Source: Sphingomonas sp. QA11 (GTDB lineage Bacteria; Pseudomonadota; Alphaproteobacteria; Sphingomonadales; Sphingomonadaceae). From it: 64,000 nucleotides of DNA. Shown in pieces: positions 25,663-33,520 of the stretch; position 1 is the first letter of the stretch; every line of letters begins with the position of its first letter. Below the pieces are notes generated by a model. The model saw only the letters and a program-made list of their open reading frames with translations. It had not been told where the DNA came from and searched no databases. Location: assembly GCF_028473665.1 (NCBI RefSeq), contig NZ_CP098774.1:5389501-5453500 (forward strand). The letters are read 5' to 3'. Position numbers and translations under genes: made by a program.

Positions 25663-27237
25663 TCAATTTCTCCCGTCCGGCGGTGCCTCTGTCAAAAACA
25701 ATTGCTGGGACCTATCAAGATTGCCCTGCAGTGACCGTCTTTGCTGAGCGGACACTATTTCTTGTGGCGCCGTGAAGATCAATTGCCCCTCGACCATTTC
25801 GTGCCAGCCGATCTTGCCGTTGTAGACGGTTGCCATCGGAATGCTGCGCTTGAACAGTGCATCGGTGTCGCCATAACCGTCATTTTCCGAGGGGGCATCG
25901 ACCATGCCATCGGATCCGTCGCCGGACGGATGGCCGTGTATGCCGAAAAGCACCTTGCCTGGGCCGGATGGTCGGCCCCTATATGTCAGGTTGCCGGCCT
26001 TTCCCCTGGCCACACGTACTTCGATCCTGCCGTCAGGCATCAGATAGCCGAACGCTAGGATTTCTTCTTCGCCCGCATTGACTTTCAGATTCCCGATATT
26101 GGCCTCAGCGGCGGTTTTCATCTCGGGTGTGGCGACGATGGTCCTGCGCGCGAGACGAGGCAGGTCTTTGGCTTCGACCTTGGCTGCTATGACCCATTCG
26201 CCCCTCGTCCTGAGCGTGGTTTGAACGCGAGGGTAAGCGCGCGGGATCTCCGCTTTCGGCAACAATTTGTGGGAAGCCTGTTCTTCCAGATAGTCCTCAA
26301 GGTTGGTTCCTTGAACGACCCTCCGATAGGCATCGCTCCCTGCGCCGCCATCGCTCACAGGTGCCCGGTCGTTGTGCGGGATGGATGCCGCGTCAGTTTG
26401 CTGTGCGTTGCCTGTCGGGGCTCGTCCTTGCACCATATGCGTGTCGGGGGCGGCCTGTGCGGGATCGATCTGATCGTCGATTGCCATGCCATTGGCATTC
26501 ATGTCGACCGACGATCCGGTCGCGCCGCCTTGAATGCTTGATACTTCGTCCAGCGCGGAATCGTTGGTCGTGATCGTCTCGCCGGACGCGCGCCTGAGGA
26601 ACAGAGCCGGACTCGGCTGCGACACAGCCTGACCGTCCGGACCAACCATGAACGCGGCATTCGAAAGATGCGGCGCACCAGCGGGGCCGTCGTTGTGAAG
26701 ATTGGGGTCAAGATTCTGACTAGCGTCCGATGGCATCGGCAGGGGGCTGACAGACGCGCCACCCAGCACCTTGTACCCGCCCGATTTCCACCAGTGGATC
26801 GCCTCGTCGGCGGTATAGGTGAACGGGACCAGCCCTTCGGCGATCAGCGCATGGCCGAAATACTTGTCCACCTCCTCATAGGTCGCGGCGCGTTCACCCT
26901 TGGTCACCTCGTCAAGGTCGGCCATCGTCCGGGACATCAGCGCCATCGCCATATAGCCGCCCTCGGGATGCCGCATGCTCAGCTGGTCGGGCACCTTCCA
27001 GCTTGAGACCGGCCCGTCCCAGGGTGAAGGCGGTGGGGCTGGTGGCCGTTCCGGGCGCGGGCGGGCGAGGTGCTGGTTCTCCTCCAGGAACCGCAGGATC
27101 CATTGCTCGTCCGTTTCCTTCTCCGGCGCTGGCTGCGTCTGCGCGTCGGGCGGGCGGTTCGGGTCCACCTCGTCCGGCGCGGCGATGGCGTCGGGCATGG
27201 CAGTGGCAAGGTCGTCCTGCGGGTCGGTCGGGATCAT
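25663..27237 (-). CDS. Polymorphic toxin: conserved N-terminal domain + JAMM-like metallopeptidase domain
   Basis: 524 residues, ATG at 27237 after GAGGAGG. Residues about 1-159 match the GH104 toxin closely, including the first residues MIPTDPQDDLATA. The linker carries AGAPHLSNAAFMV and ANGMAIDDQIDPAQA, in the opposite order to that toxin. The C-terminal domain (about 365-495) has GEEEILAFGYL, then FGIHGHPSG with H434 and H436, and SENDGYGDTD, fitting the JAMM/MPN pattern E...HxH...SxxD. Such domains are zinc peptidases or isopeptidases; target unknown, perhaps peptidoglycan cross-links. A DUF4329-type fold is an alternative. It lies 59 bases after the beta-lactamase gene with no terminator between, so both may share one transcript. 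Confidence 0.78.
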   Translation of the reverse strand: MIPTDPQDDLATAMPDAIAAPDEVDPNRPPDAQTQPAPEKETDEQWILRFLEENQHLARPRPERPPAPPPSPWDGPVSSWKVPDQLSMRHPEGGYMAMALMSRTMADLDEVTKGERAATYEEVDKYFGHALIAEGLVPFTYTADEAIHWWKSGGYKVLGGASVSPLPMPSDASQNLDPNLHNDGPAGAPHLSNAAFMVGPDGQAVSQPSPALFLRRASGETITTNDSALDEVSSIQGGATGSSVDMNANGMAIDDQIDPAQAAPDTHMVQGRAPTGNAQQTDAASIPHNDRAPVSDGGAGSDAYRRVVQGTNLEDYLEEQASHKLLPKAEIPRAYPRVQTTLRTRGEWVIAAKVEAKDLPRLARRTIVATPEMKTAAEANIGNLKVNAGEEEILAFGYLMPDGRIEVRVARGKAGNLTYRGRPSGPGKVLFGIHGHPSGDGSDGMVDAPSENDGYGDTDALFKRSIPMATVYNGKIGWHEMVEGQLIFTAPQEIVSAQQRRSLQGNLDRSQQLFLTEAPPDGRN

Positions 27238-27296
27238 GTGGTGCCTCCTCGATCAGAAGGCCATCTGCGCAGGATCGCGCCGCTTTTGAATCGATC

Positions 27297-28139
27297 CTAC
27301 CCCGCCAGCCGCCCGATCGACGCCAGCAGATCGTCGCGCATCGCCATGCCGGTGGTGGGCGTGGGCAGGCCGGGCCCCGCCGCGAGCTTTGCGAACACCA
27401 CCCGGCGCTTGCCCCCGGGGCCGGCCTTGTCCGCCCAGCCGACGAACCAGCCGAGCGGCTGTGTCCTGTCCTGATGCCCGTCCGGGGCGTTCAACCAGCC
27501 GCTCCCCGTCTTGCCGTGTACGCGCCAGCCGCCGCTACCCTCGAACACCGGCAGGATCTCCTCGGTCAGCGTGCAGGCCTGCGCCGAGAGCAGTTTCCCC
27601 GCGAGCAGCCGCCGCAGCAAGGCGACCTGCTCGTCGGGCGAGATGGCGAGCGAGGACATCAGCCAGGCATTGATCAGCCCGTCCTGCTTGCCCGGATTGC
27701 CGCTGACGTCGCGATTGCCATAGCCCAGCCGGTCGACATAGGCCTTGAACCGCGCCGCCCCGAGCCGCTTGGTGATTTCGCGCGAATACCAGATCACTGA
27801 ATTCAGCTCCCAGCTCGTCGGGTCGGTGCGCTGCTTTTCGACCGCGCGGCTCGCCTCGTGAATGGCCGGGTCATAGTCCCAGGCGGGGGTGCGCGCGTCC
27901 TTCAGGATGCCGGCGTCATACCCCATCAAGGCCAAGGGAATCTTGAAGGTCGAACAGGGCGAGAAACGTGTTCCACACTGGCCCGACCGGTGCAGCACCT
28001 TGCCCGTCGCCTCGTCGACCAGCAGGGTCGCGCGCGCCGGTTGCGTGATGATCGCCTCCGCAGCTACCGGGAATCCGACGATTCCGGCGCCCGCGCCAAG
28101 CAGCAATCGTGTCGTGAAGGTCCGCCGGTCGATCGCCAT
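27297..28139 (-). CDS. Class D (OXA-type) beta-lactamase
   Basis: 280 residues from the ATG at 28139, seven bases after AGGAG. A twin-arginine-like signal (MAIDRRTFTTRLLLGAGAG) leads to the periplasm. Class D marks: active-site serine in STFK (about 63-66), a SV motif in LNSVIWYSREI, YGN at about 140-142 followed by DVSG, and KTG at about 210-212 in GKTGSGW. It opens the beta-lactam ring through a serine acyl-enzyme. A divergent AmpR-like regulator lies 105 bases away. The gene end is duplicated at two other places in the locus, and a toxin gene follows at 59 bases. Confidence 0.9.
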   Translation of the reverse strand: MAIDRRTFTTRLLLGAGAGIVGFPVAAEAIITQPARATLLVDEATGKVLHRSGQCGTRFSPCSTFKIPLALMGYDAGILKDARTPAWDYDPAIHEASRAVEKQRTDPTSWELNSVIWYSREITKRLGAARFKAYVDRLGYGNRDVSGNPGKQDGLINAWLMSSLAISPDEQVALLRRLLAGKLLSAQACTLTEEILPVFEGSGGWRVHGKTGSGWLNAPDGHQDRTQPLGWFVGWADKAGPGGKRRVVFAKLAAGPGLPTPTTGMAMRDDLLASIGRLAG

Positions 28140-28244
28140 GTCCATTCTCCTCTGTCCCGATGACCTGCAGGCTAGGGTGGGCAGGGGCCCGCGCACAAAG
28201 GATCAAAGCTGGCACGAGCCCCTAGATTAACTTATGGCGCCGCG

Positions 28245-29114
28245 ATGGTCCGCCCGCATCTGCCGCTCAATGCACTGCGCGCATTCGAAGCGTCCGCGCG
28301 GCATCTTTCCTTCACCCGCGCCGCGATCGAATTGTGCGTGACGCAGGCTGCGGTCAGCCACCAGGTGAAGGGGCTTGAGGCCCGCCTGGGCGTCCAGCTG
28401 TTCCGCCGCCTGCCGCGCGGCCTGGCGCTCACCGATGAAGGGCTGGCGCTGCTCCCCGCACTCGCCGACAGCTTCGATCGCATCGCCGAACTGGTCGAGG
28501 GCATCGGCGGCGGCATGACGGTTCAGGTCCTGTCGGTCGCCGCGGTCGGCACTTTCGCAACCGGCTGGCTGCTGCCGCGGCTGCCGATGTTTCGCGCGGC
28601 CCATCCGCGCATCGACCTGCGTCTGTTCACCAACAACAACCGGGTCGACATCGCGGGCGAAGGCCTGGATTTCGCGATCCGCTTCGGCGACGGCGCGTGG
28701 CACGGGACGGAGAGTGTCGCGCTGATGGAAACGCCGCTGACCCCGCTCTGTACTCCCGCCATCGCCCGCACCCTGGCCGAACCGCGCGACCTGCTCGCCG
28801 CCACCTTGCTCCGCTCCTATCGCGCCGACGAATGGCCGCGCTGGTTCGCCGCGGCCGGTGTGGCTGCGCCGCCGCTGCACGGCCCGGTCTTCGACAGTTC
28901 GGTGACGATGGCCGAGGCGGCGATGCAGGGTGTGGGCGTGGCGCTCGCCCCACCAGCGATGCTCGCCCGTCCGATCGAACATGGCGCGCTGGTCAGGCCT
29001 TTTGCACAGCAGGTTGCAACCGGGCGCTACTGGCTCACCTGGCTCAAGTCGCGCACGCCCAATCCGGCGATGCTGTCGTTCCGGGACTGGTTGCTGGCGA
29101 CGGTGGCCGGTTAG
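28245..29114 (+). CDS. LysR-type regulator, AmpR-like
   Basis: 289 residues. N-terminal helix-turn-helix in the exact AmpR/GcvA style (PLNALRAFEASARHLSFTRA, then CVTQAAVSHQVKGLE), and a C-terminal effector domain. AmpR proteins sense cell-wall fragments and control beta-lactamase genes. Divergent placement from the class D gene, with an AT-rich centre (TTAGATTAACTTA type, a T-N11-A LysR site) in the gap of 105 bases, supports that role here. If the toxin gene is on the beta-lactamase transcript, this regulator may also set toxin expression. Confidence 0.9.
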   Translation: MVRPHLPLNALRAFEASARHLSFTRAAIELCVTQAAVSHQVKGLEARLGVQLFRRLPRGLALTDEGLALLPALADSFDRIAELVEGIGGGMTVQVLSVAAVGTFATGWLLPRLPMFRAAHPRIDLRLFTNNNRVDIAGEGLDFAIRFGDGAWHGTESVALMETPLTPLCTPAIARTLAEPRDLLAATLLRSYRADEWPRWFAAAGVAAPPLHGPVFDSSVTMAEAAMQGVGVALAPPAMLARPIEHGALVRPFAQQVATGRYWLTWLKSRTPNPAMLSFRDWLLATVAG

Positions 29115-29284
29115 GGCGGGCGGGTCGACGCAATGGGCATCGGCGCCGGATTCGTCATCCGGCACATCGCTTATCGGCGCGTCTGGCCCGCCCGGTAACC
29201 GCCCCGGCGACCTTTATCGTTTCGGCCTGCATCCGGATTGCCTCCTCGTTCGTAGCTGGCGCGCAGCGCCAAGCGGGAGGCAGG

Positions 29285-29542
29285 ATGACCGAACTGGATA
29301 AAATCACCGACAGCATCGTGGTGCTGCGCGCATTACTGGTGCTCGACATGGATGCGCTGGACATTGCTGAAAGGCGTCTGTTGCGGGCTCATGTCGAACA
29401 TTGCATCCTCGATCTGCAACGCCTGTTGTCGCGCCTCATCGCGGCGCCGGACGCCGTGCTCGACGGCGCCTGGGACAGGGAGGCGAGCGCCGGACACGAT
29501 CAGCCCATAATGAACCATATAGGCGTAAAGCCTGAAGGCTAG
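29285..29542 (+). CDS. Small cytoplasmic protein of unknown function (85 aa)
   Basis: 85 residues, ATG at 29285 closely preceded by GGGAGGCAGG. Mostly helical, with heptad-like spacing of leucines (LRALLVLDMDALDIAERRLL, then CILDLQRLLSRL). No signal peptide. Its end overlaps the converging Rrf2 gene by four bases. No family recognised. Confidence 0.55.
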   Translation: MTELDKITDSIVVLRALLVLDMDALDIAERRLLRAHVEHCILDLQRLLSRLIAAPDAVLDGAWDREASAGHDQPIMNHIGVKPEG

Positions 29543-29982
29543 GGAACCGGTCGCAATATTTCCTGGCACCGCGCGTCGAATGCCGTCGCCAGCGTCGCCA
29601 GGCTCACCATGCCCAGCCGGGCGATCAGCAGCGCCTCGGCCTCGTGCAGTGCATCGTCGAGGGCGGCATTGACCACCTGTTCGACCGCGCAGTCGGGATT
29701 GTCGCTCTCATTGCCGATCGCGAAGAGAGTGGGGCCGCCCACCGCGCGGTGAATGTCGAGCAGCGAGACTGAGCCCAGGTCGCACGCGATCGACCAGCCG
29801 CCGCCATGCCCCTTCTCCGACCGGACATAGCCGGCCTCGCGCAGGCCGGCCATCGTGCGGCGCACCACCACCGGGTTCGTCCCCAGCATCTTTGCGATCG
29901 TCTCCGACGTGGCGGGCCCTTCGTGCCGCGCCATGTGGAGCAGCACGTGGAGCATGCGCGAAAGGCGGCTGTCCTGTCTCAT
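29539..29982 (-). CDS. Rrf2-family transcriptional regulator
   Basis: 147 residues. N-terminal winged helix (SRLSRMLHVLLHMARHEG, then TNPVVVRRTMAGLREAGYV, and the wing GHGGGW) typical of Rrf2. The three-cysteine cluster of Fe-S sensing members is missing; only one cysteine (NPDCAVE) lies in that region. It therefore belongs to the YwnA-like group rather than the IscR/NsrR group. Divergent from a methyltransferase gene, its probable target. Confidence 0.87.
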   Translation of the reverse strand: MRQDSRLSRMLHVLLHMARHEGPATSETIAKMLGTNPVVVRRTMAGLREAGYVRSEKGHGGGWSIACDLGSVSLLDIHRAVGGPTLFAIGNESDNPDCAVEQVVNAALDDALHEAEALLIARLGMVSLATLATAFDARCQEILRPVP

Positions 29983-30104
29983 GCTCCCTGTGTCGTGATT
30001 GCGCGCGCCGATGGCAAGTCACGACAATACTCGACACATTATAAGTTGCGTGACATCAGGTGCACTCACCAAAAGCGGTGCCGTCCGCCGATCGCGAGGG
30101 AAGA

Positions 30105-30896
30105 ATGATGAGCGCAAACCTGAACGACCCGGGTTTCTGGGACAGCCAGTCAGAATATCAGAAAATGGCTCATGCCTTCACCTCGGTCTATGCGAGGGAG
30201 GCGTGGCGGCAGGCGGGCCTGCCCGCCGGAGCGACGGTGCTCGACATCGCCTGCGGGGCCGGCGCGCTGGCCCTGGTGGCGGCGGGCGGCGGGGCGCAGG
30301 TGCTGGCGACCGATTTTTCGGCGGGCATGGTCTCCGCGGTGCTGTCGCATGGCCTGCCCAATATCGACGCGCTGGTGATGGACGGCCAGGCGCTCGATCT
30401 GCCCGATGCTTGCTTCGACGCCGCCTTCTCGATCTTCGGCATCATGCTCTTTCCGGACTGGCGCCGCGGGCTGGTGGAGATGGCGCGGGTGGTGCGGCCC
30501 GGCGGGCTCGGTTGCGTGGCGAGCTGGACTCATCCGGGCGGGGCCGCGTCGAACCTGTTGCTGGCTGATCGTGTCGCCGCATTGTTTCCCGATGTCGTTC
30601 AGCCCAGGCCGATCGAGGGCATGAACGAATTCAGCGACCCCGCCCGGTTCGAGGCGGCGATGGTCGCCGTTGGCTTTGCGGATGTGCGGATCGTCGAGAC
30701 GACCAACGATTTCATGCTGGACATGGCGGCAATCGCCGAGCCCGGCCGGATATTCCAGTTCAGTCCCATCTGGGCGGTGCTCGACGAGGAGCAGCAAGGA
30801 ATGGCGTTCGCCTCGATCCGCGCCAGCGTGGAGGAGGCAGGCGGCAGCTTGCCGATTCCATCACCGGCGTTGATCGCGACCGCACGGCGGATGTAG
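30105..30896 (+). CDS. SAM-dependent methyltransferase (class I)
   Basis: 263 residues from the ATG at 30105 after GAGGGAAG. The SAM site is clear: VLDIACGAGALAL (motif I), LATDFSAGM (motif II) and ARVVRPGG (post-motif). Resembles the UbiE/small-molecule methyltransferase group. The Rrf2 gene is divergent; such pairs are frequent and suggest that the regulator controls the enzyme. Acceptor substrate unknown. Confidence 0.88.
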   Translation: MMSANLNDPGFWDSQSEYQKMAHAFTSVYAREAWRQAGLPAGATVLDIACGAGALALVAAGGGAQVLATDFSAGMVSAVLSHGLPNIDALVMDGQALDLPDACFDAAFSIFGIMLFPDWRRGLVEMARVVRPGGLGCVASWTHPGGAASNLLLADRVAALFPDVVQPRPIEGMNEFSDPARFEAAMVAVGFADVRIVETTNDFMLDMAAIAEPGRIFQFSPIWAVLDEEQQGMAFASIRASVEEAGGSLPIPSPALIATARRM

Positions 30897-30992
30897 CGCG
30901 CCGCTACGGGGGGCAGGCGGACGGCGCGACCCGCCCCGCTGCCGCATTTCCGCGATTGGCCCGAAAGCCGCCCGCGTACGTTCTCGCGCCAG

Positions 30993-31892
30993 ATGAACGG
31001 AACCAGCCCAGCCAACACGCCCCGGATCCGCAGCGCGGCGATGGTCGTCAACGCGCGGTCGCGCCGGGGCAAGGCGTTGTTCGACCGGGCCTGCGTGCGG
31101 TGCGCTGACCTGCCTTACCCGGTCGACGCGCACGCCGTGGATGATCCCGCGCAACTCGGCGCGGTAGTGAAACGGGCGTTGGCGAAGAAGCCTGACTTGC
31201 TGATCCTCGGGGGTGGAGACGGCACCATCAGCGGGCTGGTCGATTATCTGGTCGGCACGGAAACGGTGCTGGCGGTGCTGCCGCTCGGCACCGCGAACAG
31301 CTTCGTGCGCACGCTCGGCATTCCGGTCGACATCGACGGCGCACTTGACGTCATTGCTGGCGGACGGCGGCGACGCATCGACCTCGGCATGATCGACGAT
31401 GATTATTTCGCGAACGGCGCCGCGATCGGCATCGCACCGCGCATCGCCCAGTCGGTGCCGCACGCGCTCAAGAAATATCTCGGCCGCGCCGGCTATCTCG
31501 GCTGGGCTGCCTGGGAATTCCTTCACTTCCGCCCTTTCACCCTGATCGTGGGCGAGGGCGCGGCGGCGGAACGGCTGGCGGTGGTCGAAGTGCGCATCTC
31601 GAACGGCCCTTATCATGGCGGGACGGAACTCAATGAGCAGGCCGCGGTGGATAATGGCGCGATCGTCGTCCAGGCTGTGACCGGGCACGCCAGGACCCGG
31701 CTGATCAGAAACTGGGTCACGAGCATCCTGCGCCTGGATGCGCGGCACGAGACGGTGCGGCATTTCTCCGGCACTGAACTCCGCATTGCGACTGAGCCGC
31801 CGATGGCGATCTCGATCGACGGCGAGCTTCTGGCCAGGACGCCGGTGACGGCGCGGGTCGCGGCAGGGGTGATTGAGGTGCTGGTGCCTTGA
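30993..31892 (+). CDS. Diacylglycerol/sphingosine kinase-family protein
   Basis: 299 residues. The catalytic-domain signature ILGGGDGT at about residue 73, LPLGTANSFVRTLGIP and a C-terminal SIDGE are those of the YegS/DgkB lipid-kinase family. It would phosphorylate a lipid alcohol with ATP at the membrane. In a sphingolipid-making organism a sphingoid substrate is conceivable but not shown. The gene is of normal length and appears functional. A decayed toxin gene copy converges on it. Confidence 0.87.
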   Translation: MNGTSPANTPRIRSAAMVVNARSRRGKALFDRACVRCADLPYPVDAHAVDDPAQLGAVVKRALAKKPDLLILGGGDGTISGLVDYLVGTETVLAVLPLGTANSFVRTLGIPVDIDGALDVIAGGRRRRIDLGMIDDDYFANGAAIGIAPRIAQSVPHALKKYLGRAGYLGWAAWEFLHFRPFTLIVGEGAAAERLAVVEVRISNGPYHGGTELNEQAAVDNGAIVVQAVTGHARTRLIRNWVTSILRLDARHETVRHFSGTELRIATEPPMAISIDGELLARTPVTARVAAGVIEVLVP

Positions 31893-32009
31893 TGCGCGAT
31901 ATTTTCTTCAGGATCTCGGGTTTGCAATACGCTTCGTCGACAGGTTGGTCGATCGCTCGCGTCACTGTTTGGTGCCGTTATCTCGTCACTATTGTCCCGC
32001 TCCCCCCCG

Positions 32010-32404
32010 CCCGATTTCCACCACCGGATCGCCTGGCCGGCGGTGTAGGTGAACGGCACCAGGCCCTCGGCGATCAGCGCATGGCCGAGATATTTGTCCA
32101 CCTCCTCATAGGTCGCGGCGCGCTCGCCCCTGGTCACTTCATCGAGGTCGTCCATCGTGCGCGACATCAGTGCCATCGCATATAGCCGCCCTTGGGATGC
32201 CGCATGCTCAGATGGTCGGGCACCTTCCAGCTTGAGTGGGGTCCGTCCCAGGGCGAGGGCGGCGGGGCAGGCGGCCGCTCCGGGCGCGGACGGGCGGTTC
32301 AACTCCACATCGTCCGGCGCGGCGACGGCGTCGGGCTGCGGCATGTCGACCGTCGGCGGTCGGTTGGTATTCGGTGGCTAGAAGGGATCGATAGCGTCAA
32401 CCAT
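32010..32404 (-). pseudogene. Relic of the toxin N-terminal domain
   Basis: From an ATG at 32404, with GGGAG upstream, the frame reads MVDAIDPF and then a TAG, followed in frame by PNTNRPPTVDMPQPDAVAAP. After a deletion and frame change it rejoins the family with MALMSRTMDDLDEVTRGERA and VDKYLGHALIAEGLVPFTYT up to WWKSGG near 32010. No linker or toxin domain follows. It sits directly after the phage-type operon on the same strand, so a toxin gene may once have been its last cistron. Confidence 0.78.
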
Positions 32405-32474
32405 TGGGGGCTCTCCCTGATGTCGCACCCGCCCTGGCGCGGATGCGGGCAATGTTGAATCAAGCAGCGACGCC

Positions 32475-32939
32475 TCAGCGCAGCGCCGCCACCCGCGCTG
32501 CGAACGCCTCTTCGCGCGATTGCCAGCCGGCCCAGACCAGCTCGGCGACAAAATCATCCAGCCCCATTCCTTCGCGCCGCGCGGCCTTGATGATCGCCAT
32601 CGTCATGTCGGGGTCGCGCGCCTTCAGCGCGTGCAGCGAGGCTGAAGGCATCCGGCCGGGCCGCTTCTTCGTGCGCCAGTGCGGTGTCTTGTTGGCCACG
32701 GGCGCGGTCGCCTTGCCGGTCGCCAGCACGGTGATGCGCCGGGTACGCTGATAGCGCTCGACCTGGATCAGTCCCTTGCGCTCCAGCCGCTGGACAAGGT
32801 TGACGGTGGTGCTGATGGAATCGCAGCCGCAGCGTTCCTGCAGCTCGTCGCCGGTCGGCGCGGTCCGCCCGGCCTCGGCCGCCTCGGTCACGCAGGCAAG
32901 CACTTCGCGCTCCCAGGGGGAAAGGGTGATGTCGTCCAT
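32475..32939 (-). CDS. Phage-type winged-helix protein (154 aa)
   Basis: 154 residues from the ATG at 32939. The N-terminal part (LSPWEREVLACVTEAAEAGR, then STTVNLVQRLERKGLIQVER) looks like a LexA/MarR-type winged helix. The C-terminal half is basic, with a conserved-looking MTMAIIKAARREGMGLDDFV. Third or fourth gene of a compact minus-strand operon of phage character. Function unknown, probably DNA binding. Confidence 0.65.
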   Translation of the reverse strand: MDDITLSPWEREVLACVTEAAEAGRTAPTGDELQERCGCDSISTTVNLVQRLERKGLIQVERYQRTRRITVLATGKATAPVANKTPHWRTKKRPGRMPSASLHALKARDPDMTMAIIKAARREGMGLDDFVAELVWAGWQSREEAFAARVAALR

Positions 32940-32950
32940 ATCGGTTTCCT

Positions 32951-33520
32951 TCAGGCGGAAAGCGGCGCGGTGATCAGCGCCAGGCGCGCGCGTTGTGCTG
33001 CGGTCAGGGGTTCGGTTGCGGGCGACGGGCCGCCGGGCTGCCAGTGGCGGTCGTGCGTCGCGATCAGCATGCGGATGCGCGACAATTCCCAGCGCCGCAC
33101 CGCCATCCCGGTGCAACGCTCGCGGATCTCGGCGACCGCGGGGAAGAACCGGCATTCCCGCAGAGCTCGCGCGCAGGCGGCGCCCAATATGTCGGCGGGG
33201 ATATCGCCCAGCCCCTCGGCATAGAGTTCAAGCCGGGCCTCGGCTTCAAGGTCGCTCGCCTTGCCGGCGGGAAAGCCAAGCGCGAGCTTGCCGATCATCC
33301 GCCTGATCTCGCGCGGCGCTGCCGGGGTCAGCGCAGCTTCGGTCGCTACCGCCAGTGCGGCCAGCCCGCTGCGCTCCTCGGGCGTGCAGACATGGCTAAA
33401 AGCCGGTGCCTCCGCCACCAGCGCCGCGAGCCTCGGATCGCAGCACGGCGCGGACGAGAGGGTTTTGCGGCTCGCCCGGGTCACGGGTGGTTGCGGATCG
33501 GGATGGGGGGCGGTTGCCAT
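32951..33520 (-). CDS. Phage-type protein, possibly helicase-loader-like
   Basis: 189 residues from an ATG at 33520 with GGAG upstream. It overlaps the preceding gene by about 125 bases in another frame, so the start is not secure. The core (EIRRMIGKLALGFP, then DIPADILGAACARALRECRFFPAVAEIRE) resembles, by eye, small phage replication proteins that load or modulate DnaB. The next gene starts 11 bases after its stop. Soluble. Confidence 0.58.
   Translation of the reverse strand: MATAPHPDPQPPVTRASRKTLSSAPCCDPRLAALVAEAPAFSHVCTPEERSGLAALAVATEAALTPAAPREIRRMIGKLALGFPAGKASDLEAEARLELYAEGLGDIPADILGAACARALRECRFFPAVAEIRERCTGMAVRRWELSRIRMLIATHDRHWQPGGPSPATEPLTAAQRARLALITAPLSA

Noticed and set aside
27297..28139. 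Class A beta-lactamase
   Set aside because: STFK, YGN and KTG in class D positions; the SDN motif of class A is absent.
28227..29165. 312-codon minus-strand frame
   Set aside because: Antisense to the LysR gene.
31613..32009. Extension of the toxin relic frame into the diacylglycerol kinase-like gene
   Set aside because: Similarity to the toxin family ends at WWKSGG near 32010; the rest is antisense to a good gene.
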